A stretch of 64,000 bases of DNA, taken from NCBI RefSeq assembly GCF_003330725.1, contig NZ_CP030840.1, positions 5,456,001-5,520,000 of the forward strand, read 5' to 3'. Below are positions 60,217 through 64,000 of this stretch, one piece after another. Both the position numbers and the translations under genes were made by a program. Origin of the DNA: Acidisarcina polymorpha. GTDB lineage: Bacteria; Acidobacteriota; Terriglobia; Terriglobales; Acidobacteriaceae. Position 1 is the first letter of the stretch. Every line of letters begins with the position of its first letter. The notes under the pieces were generated by a model. It ran no database searches, was not told where the DNA came from, and saw only the letters and a list, made by a program, of their open reading frames with translations.

Positions 60217-61464
60217 ATGTTGAGAGGGAAGCATGGTCGACAGGTAGCTCTGCGCTGCGCTTGTGTGGCGCTGCCGGTCGCCCTCTTGCTTGCCCTTGCA
60301 ACCTCCTCGAGCGCGTACACCGTGGATCTGGCAGTCCATACCGACCCGCTCAACTACGACCGGGAAGTCCGGGAGGCCTATCAGCACTTTTACAATCTGG
60401 ACTACGATGGGGCGCTCACTCGCTTCGAGCAAGTACGCGCCGCGCATCCGGCCGATCCGATTGCGGCCGCATATGTGCTGAACTGCGTCCTTTTTCGCGA
60501 ACTGTACCGGCTCGATCTTCTGGACACAACTTTTTATGCCAATGACGGATTTCTGACCGGAAAGCACACTGTCGCCGAAGATCCGGCTGTGCGCGATCAA
60601 ATCAACGGACTCGCCGATCAGGCGATTCAACTGGCAGACGACGAACTGAAGGCCCATCCCGACGATTCGGACGCGCTCTTCGCTCGCGGTTGGGCGCGCA
60701 GCCTCAAGGCCACCTATCTGGCGATGGTCGAACGAGGCTTTGGCGCCGGGCTGCATCTGGCGCTTCAGGCGCGCAGCGATCACGAGCACCTGCTGCAGAA
60801 AGATCCGCAGTATGTCGATGCGAAGATGGTTGTTGGCGTCTACCAATACGTCGTCGGCAGCCTGCCCTTCGCGTTCAAAATGCTGATTGGTTTTGCGCGA
60901 ATGGGCGGATCTAAGGCAAAGGGTATGGAGTTGCTCCACGACTCCGCCGCTCATGGCGTCATTACCTCCGTCGAATCTCGAACCTGTATCGCATTATTTC
61001 TCCGCCGCGAAGGCCAATACAAAGAGGCTGTCGCCATTGTCCAGAGTCAGGCCAAAGAGTATCCCCGTGATTTTCTTTTCGCCCTGGAAGAGGCCAACCT
61101 GCTCAAGGATGACGGCCAGGGACGGGCGGCGATCGACGCATACCGAAAACTACTGAATGAAGCGAAGACGCCCGGCCATTATCCAAACCCTCATCTGGAG
61201 TTGGCCTACTTTGGTTTAGGCGACACCTTGCGCGGCCAGAAAATGTACCCAGAGGCCGTGAGAGCCTACCAGTTTGCTACTCAGCAACCAACCGTCAGCC
61301 CGGAGCTAAAGCGCCGGTGCCTCTTAGCTGCCGGACAGGTTTACGACCTCATGAATCTGCATGACAAGGCGCGCGGGGAGTATCTAGCCGTGGTCGCTGC
61401 CGGCCCGGACACCAGCCAAGCCGAGCAGGCCCGAAAGTACATGCGGACCGCCTTCGCGCAATAA
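60217..61464 (+). CDS. Exported TPR protein, unknown
   Basis: 415 residues from ATG 60217, where a signal peptide (cleavage near SSAYT, about 33) follows directly; the ORF start at 60130 would hide it. The mature protein is helical throughout with several TPR-like units, first around YNLDYDGALTRFEQVRAAHPADPIAAAYVLN and later EGQYKEAVAIVQSQAKEYPRDFLFALEEANLLKDDGQ and HLELAYFGLGDTLRGQKMYPEAVRAYQFAT. Such proteins act as scaffolds in the envelope. It is downstream of rhaB by ~90 bases on the same strand; no functional link can be shown. Confidence 0.78.
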   Translation: MLRGKHGRQVALRCACVALPVALLLALATSSSAYTVDLAVHTDPLNYDREVREAYQHFYNLDYDGALTRFEQVRAAHPADPIAAAYVLNCVLFRELYRLDLLDTTFYANDGFLTGKHTVAEDPAVRDQINGLADQAIQLADDELKAHPDDSDALFARGWARSLKATYLAMVERGFGAGLHLALQARSDHEHLLQKDPQYVDAKMVVGVYQYVVGSLPFAFKMLIGFARMGGSKAKGMELLHDSAAHGVITSVESRTCIALFLRREGQYKEAVAIVQSQAKEYPRDFLFALEEANLLKDDGQGRAAIDAYRKLLNEAKTPGHYPNPHLELAYFGLGDTLRGQKMYPEAVRAYQFATQQPTVSPELKRRCLLAAGQVYDLMNLHDKARGEYLAVVAAGPDTSQAEQARKYMRTAFAQ

Positions 61465-61692
61465 CCAAAAGCGAGGAACTTCTGGTGACTTGCGTGACAA
61501 CGATCCACATGAACGGAGACCGCGACGAACAACTGTCCTATTTGGAGGTTAAGACGGTCCTGTATATAGCATCACGAAATCAGGGAACCATTTCGATGCG
61601 AAGACAGTATTTACTAGGTTAGGCTGAGGCGCAGCGAATCCTAGAGATTCGCGCCGCGGGCTGTGGCACAATGGCAATCCAAGAGGTTCGTC

Positions 61693-62031
61693 ATGGCAAT
61701 GTACTGCAAGAGCTGTGGAAATTCAATCACTGAGGGCGCCCGCTTCTGTTCTGTTTGTGGGGCGGAAGTCGCTCCTCCAGTCTACGGGACTTACGCTCCG
61801 GTTCCGGCCCGTCCCCTCGTTCGCCCGCGCACTGGACGCATGATCGCGGGGGTCTGCCAGGGTCTCGCCAATCAGTATGGTTGGGACGTCACCTGGGTAC
61901 GGGTGATAGCGGTGATCTCTGCGATCTTCGCCGGCGGTCTGGGCGCAATCGCCTATGTAGTGTTTTGGGTCGTGACGCCAGAGGAGCCGCTCGCGCTGCC
62001 GCCTGGGCAGTCCTATACTCCAAGCAGTTAG
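61693..62031 (+). CDS. PspC-domain protein with N-terminal zinc ribbon
   Basis: 112 residues from ATG 61693, with AGAGG 6 bases upstream. A short zinc ribbon (CKSCG...CSVCG, residues 4-24) is joined by a Pro-rich linker to a PspC domain (about 50-105: GRMIAGVCQGLANQYGWDVTWVRVIAVISAIF) containing one membrane helix. PspC-type proteins sense or buffer membrane stress with PspA. No other psp gene is visible. Fusions of this kind are common outside enterobacteria, so it is probably membrane-anchored with the zinc ribbon in the cytoplasm. Confidence 0.9.
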   Translation: MAMYCKSCGNSITEGARFCSVCGAEVAPPVYGTYAPVPARPLVRPRTGRMIAGVCQGLANQYGWDVTWVRVIAVISAIFAGGLGAIAYVVFWVVTPEEPLALPPGQSYTPSS

Positions 62032-62058
62032 TGGCGGCCGACGATACTCGTCTGGTCG

Positions 62059-63600
62059 CTATCTCTGGATGGCCGCCGGGTGAAGCTCTGCTAACTCAAC
62101 CCGGTTTCGTCCGCTTCGCTTGGCACGGTAGAGGGCCTCGTCCGCAGCTGCGATCAGGTTTTCGGGTGACGTGTCCGATGTCGGCAGCATGGTAGCCGCG
62201 CCGACGCTCGCGGTCACAAACCGGTCAACGGTCGAGCCCTCATGCAGGATCTGTAGGGACAAGACCGCGCTGCGCATGGCCTCCGCGACCTTGGCTGCAC
62301 CGATCAAGTCGACGTCCGGCAGAATGGCGGCAAACTCCTCTCCCCCGTAGCGAGCGGCAATCTCGCCGGCGCGGCGTAGTGGGCTCTGCAAGGCGCTCGC
62401 AATCCGAGACAGGCATTCGTCGCCAGCAGGGTGCCCATACAAGTCATTCAGAGCCTTGAAGCAGTCCACATCGATGATCAGCAGGGATAGCGGACGCCGA
62501 TTGCGCAGCGCCCGCTTCCACTCCAACTCAAGGCTCTGGTCGAACTGCCGCCGATTGGGAAGACCGGTCAGTGCATCGTGGAGCGAGAGCTGCTTCAGCC
62601 GCGAGTTGGCCTCGCGCAACGCATGCTGGCTTCGAGTCAGCGCGTGTTGGGCGTGCATGTAAGCGCTCTGCAGCAGGGCGGCGCGGAAGCAATAGATCAA
62701 GAGCGACAGCGCGATAGCTGAAATACCCAGTTCGAAGTGATGACGTGCGACTAGAGCCCCCAGAGCCAGGACCGCCAGCGTGAACAGAATGGGGCTGCCA
62801 TTATTCAACACCAGGGCGAAGGAGTTCATCTCGATCGCTGCGCTCTCCGACTCCGGATCGGCGACAACCAGCCAGCATCCGGCGGTCAGCACCAGAAAGA
62901 GAAGATCTCCTAACAGATCGCGATATTGCCCAATGGGCAAAAGGTTGAAGACGCACGAGCCCCGCAGCGGCGTCGCCAAGACAGCAAAGAATAAGAGATA
63001 GACGAAAAGGATCTGGTAAAGCGCCTTCTCTTCGCTGTGCGGTCGGGCAAACAAGCGCAAAAGAGAGGCACCTGCCAGCAACCACGCTCCCGTCCCATAA
63101 ATGATCGAAAGGTTGGGGTTGCCGATGTTCGAAGAATAAGCAAGAGGATGAGACAAAGTTAATTCGATGTACACCAGGATTACGGCAAACACTGCCTGGA
63201 AGCTGTCGATCAACACAAACAGGACGGTATCTCGTCCTTCATTGGAGGTCGAGATGGCCAGTAACACCGGAATGCCATAGACCAGGAAATAAAATTCCGG
63301 TCCCAGTTTGTCGAATTGAGCCAGCCAAGGTAAAACCAGCCTTAGCAGGAACATTGTCGCGCCGATAGCCCAAAGGGAGAGCGCACTAGCGACGAAATCC
63401 CATTTTCTGCGGACTGGTCCCGATGTCCCCGTACTGCGGGCATAACAGGCCACAGCGGCCGAAATCGCACATACCAGCACGAAGACGAGAGAGAGCCGGG
63501 GAGATTGTCCGGAGACGAAGAGCGCGATCGCGTGCAGGGCGAGCAGAAGCCCTATGCCTGAAAAGACCCGTCTTCGCGTCATACCAGACTCATCGTCCAT
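62059..63600 (-). CDS. Membrane-bound diguanylate cyclase (GGDEF)
   Basis: 513 residues. The first ~320 form about ten hydrophobic segments without a recognised sensor domain. A short coiled coil (about 320-345) leads to a GGDEF domain (to ~505), with LHDALTGLPNRRQFD, IDVDCFKALNDLYGHPAGDECL and the active-site GGEEF in AARYGGEEFAAILPD. The inhibitory RxxD site upstream reads R-A-G-E, so product inhibition may be altered. It should make cyclic di-GMP from two GTP. It is convergent with the PspC gene and divergent from lysA; its signal is unknown. Confidence 0.92.
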   Translation of the reverse strand: MDDESGMTRRRVFSGIGLLLALHAIALFVSGQSPRLSLVFVLVCAISAAVACYARSTGTSGPVRRKWDFVASALSLWAIGATMFLLRLVLPWLAQFDKLGPEFYFLVYGIPVLLAISTSNEGRDTVLFVLIDSFQAVFAVILVYIELTLSHPLAYSSNIGNPNLSIIYGTGAWLLAGASLLRLFARPHSEEKALYQILFVYLLFFAVLATPLRGSCVFNLLPIGQYRDLLGDLLFLVLTAGCWLVVADPESESAAIEMNSFALVLNNGSPILFTLAVLALGALVARHHFELGISAIALSLLIYCFRAALLQSAYMHAQHALTRSQHALREANSRLKQLSLHDALTGLPNRRQFDQSLELEWKRALRNRRPLSLLIIDVDCFKALNDLYGHPAGDECLSRIASALQSPLRRAGEIAARYGGEEFAAILPDVDLIGAAKVAEAMRSAVLSLQILHEGSTVDRFVTASVGAATMLPTSDTSPENLIAAADEALYRAKRSGRNRVELAELHPAAIQR

Positions 63601-63627
63601 TTTGGGAGAGAAAAGCGGTGTTTCTTT

Positions 63628-64000
63628 ATGACAGGAGAAGATAGCCTATTCTTGGCACTTTCAGTGTGCCTGTTTTCGAACTCATTGCAGTCAGTTGAAT
63701 GCGAGGCATTTATCTTTCCAGGTTCCTTTAGTGCTAATTCTGGCAAGCGGTCTCAGAATGCCCGTCTTGCTCCTCTTCACACTTTGGCTCGGAAGTATAA
63801 CACGCCAGTTTACGTTTACTCGGCGGACCAAATCGTTGCTCGCGTCCGGATGTTCGCGAGGGCCTTTCAAGAGATTCCCCATCTTGTGTGTTATTCGGTC
63901 AAAGCGAATTCCACGCTCGCCATTTTGAAGTTGATCGACCAGCAAGATGCGGGTTTCGACATCGTCTCAGGGGGAGAGCTGGAGCGCGTCCTGACTCTGG
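63628..64000 (+). CDS. lysA: Diaminopimelate decarboxylase, N-terminal part (3' partial)
   Basis: The frame is open from ATG 63628 to the right edge. From about residue 55 it matches LysA, the PLP enzyme making lysine from meso-diaminopimelate: YNTPVYVYSADQIVARV, CYSVKANSTLAIL with the PLP lysine, and GFDIVSGGELERVL. The first ~45 residues (FLALSVCLFSNSLQSVECEAF...) do not look like the usual LysA start. No good ribosome-binding site precedes the ATG, so the true start may be one of the in-frame TTG codons further in, or a frameshift lies near 63700. Confidence 0.82.
   Translation, partial: MTGEDSLFLALSVCLFSNSLQSVECEAFIFPGSFSANSGKRSQNARLAPLHTLARKYNTPVYVYSADQIVARVRMFARAFQEIPHLVCYSVKANSTLAILKLIDQQDAGFDIVSGGELERVLTL

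Overview
The window looks like chromosomal DNA from an acidobacterium of the Terriglobia (Acidobacteriaceae/Edaphobacter/Granulicella type); I cannot name the genus. The inference rests on overall gene content: a UbiD-type decarboxylase, a FecR protein with tandem tryptophan-rich DUF6600-like segments, two DUF4097 exported proteins, a tonB-tolB-pal-ybgF block, a MerR-TPR hybrid, and moderately high GC. Genes are dense, and many neighbours overlap by 4 bases (ATGA, GTGA or TTGA). I see no insertion sequence, integrase, prophage, CRISPR array or rRNA.

Bases 1-7400 hold core metabolism: the end of a DedA-rhodanese protein, a small CxxC protein, a UbiD-family decarboxylase, an exported unknown, a molybdopterin-type small protein translationally coupled to a basic 96-residue ORF, an extra NuoI, and the proBA operon. 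Bases 7440-14700 hold a cupin, an orphan DppB-type permease, a CNNM/CorC protein, an RND-type adaptor with a DUF4097 protein, and the large FecR/DUF6600 protein. Bases 15100-22500 hold a frameshifted zinc alcohol dehydrogenase, small unknowns and the Tol-Pal block, without tolQ or tolR.

A tRNA-Thr(CGT) gene at 22656 has an exact 16-base copy of its 3' end at 24390. The two copies bracket a DUF1684 gene, like the footprint of a small integrated island. Next come a TetR/VOC divergent pair with two operator-like dyads, a second VOC protein, a DUF899 protein, a MerR-TPR protein and an acyl-CoA dehydrogenase.

Bases 30201-47355 are a large cobalamin locus, all on the minus strand, in two units each led by a cobalamin riboswitch. 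Unit 1 (riboswitch 47188-47355) encodes a 74-residue unknown, a CobN with an extra N-terminal thioredoxin-like [2Fe-2S] domain, and a ChlI-ChlD fused chelatase subunit. Unit 2 (riboswitch 40615-40766) encodes cobU, cobB/cbiA, a 60-residue unknown, cobT, cobS, cobC, a ParB-motif unknown, a PduO-type adenosyltransferase, bluB, cobQ, cbiB and cobD, nearly all with 4-base overlaps. Together they cover cobalt insertion, amidation, adenosylation and lower-ligand assembly; corrin-ring genes are not in the window. The three unassigned proteins and the ferredoxin-CobN fusion are the best candidates for something undescribed.

Bases 47466-60127 concern deoxy-sugar use: a DeoR regulator divergent from nudK over three phased operator-like repeats, an L-fuconate dehydratase, a fucose-isomerase-like protein with an exported RbsD/FucU-like protein, and a rhamnulose-1-phosphate aldolase/dehydrogenase fusion followed by rhamnulokinase. 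GTP-dependent PEP carboxykinase and a second DUF4097 protein lie between them. The window ends with a TPR protein, a zinc-ribbon PspC protein, a diguanylate cyclase and the start of lysA.
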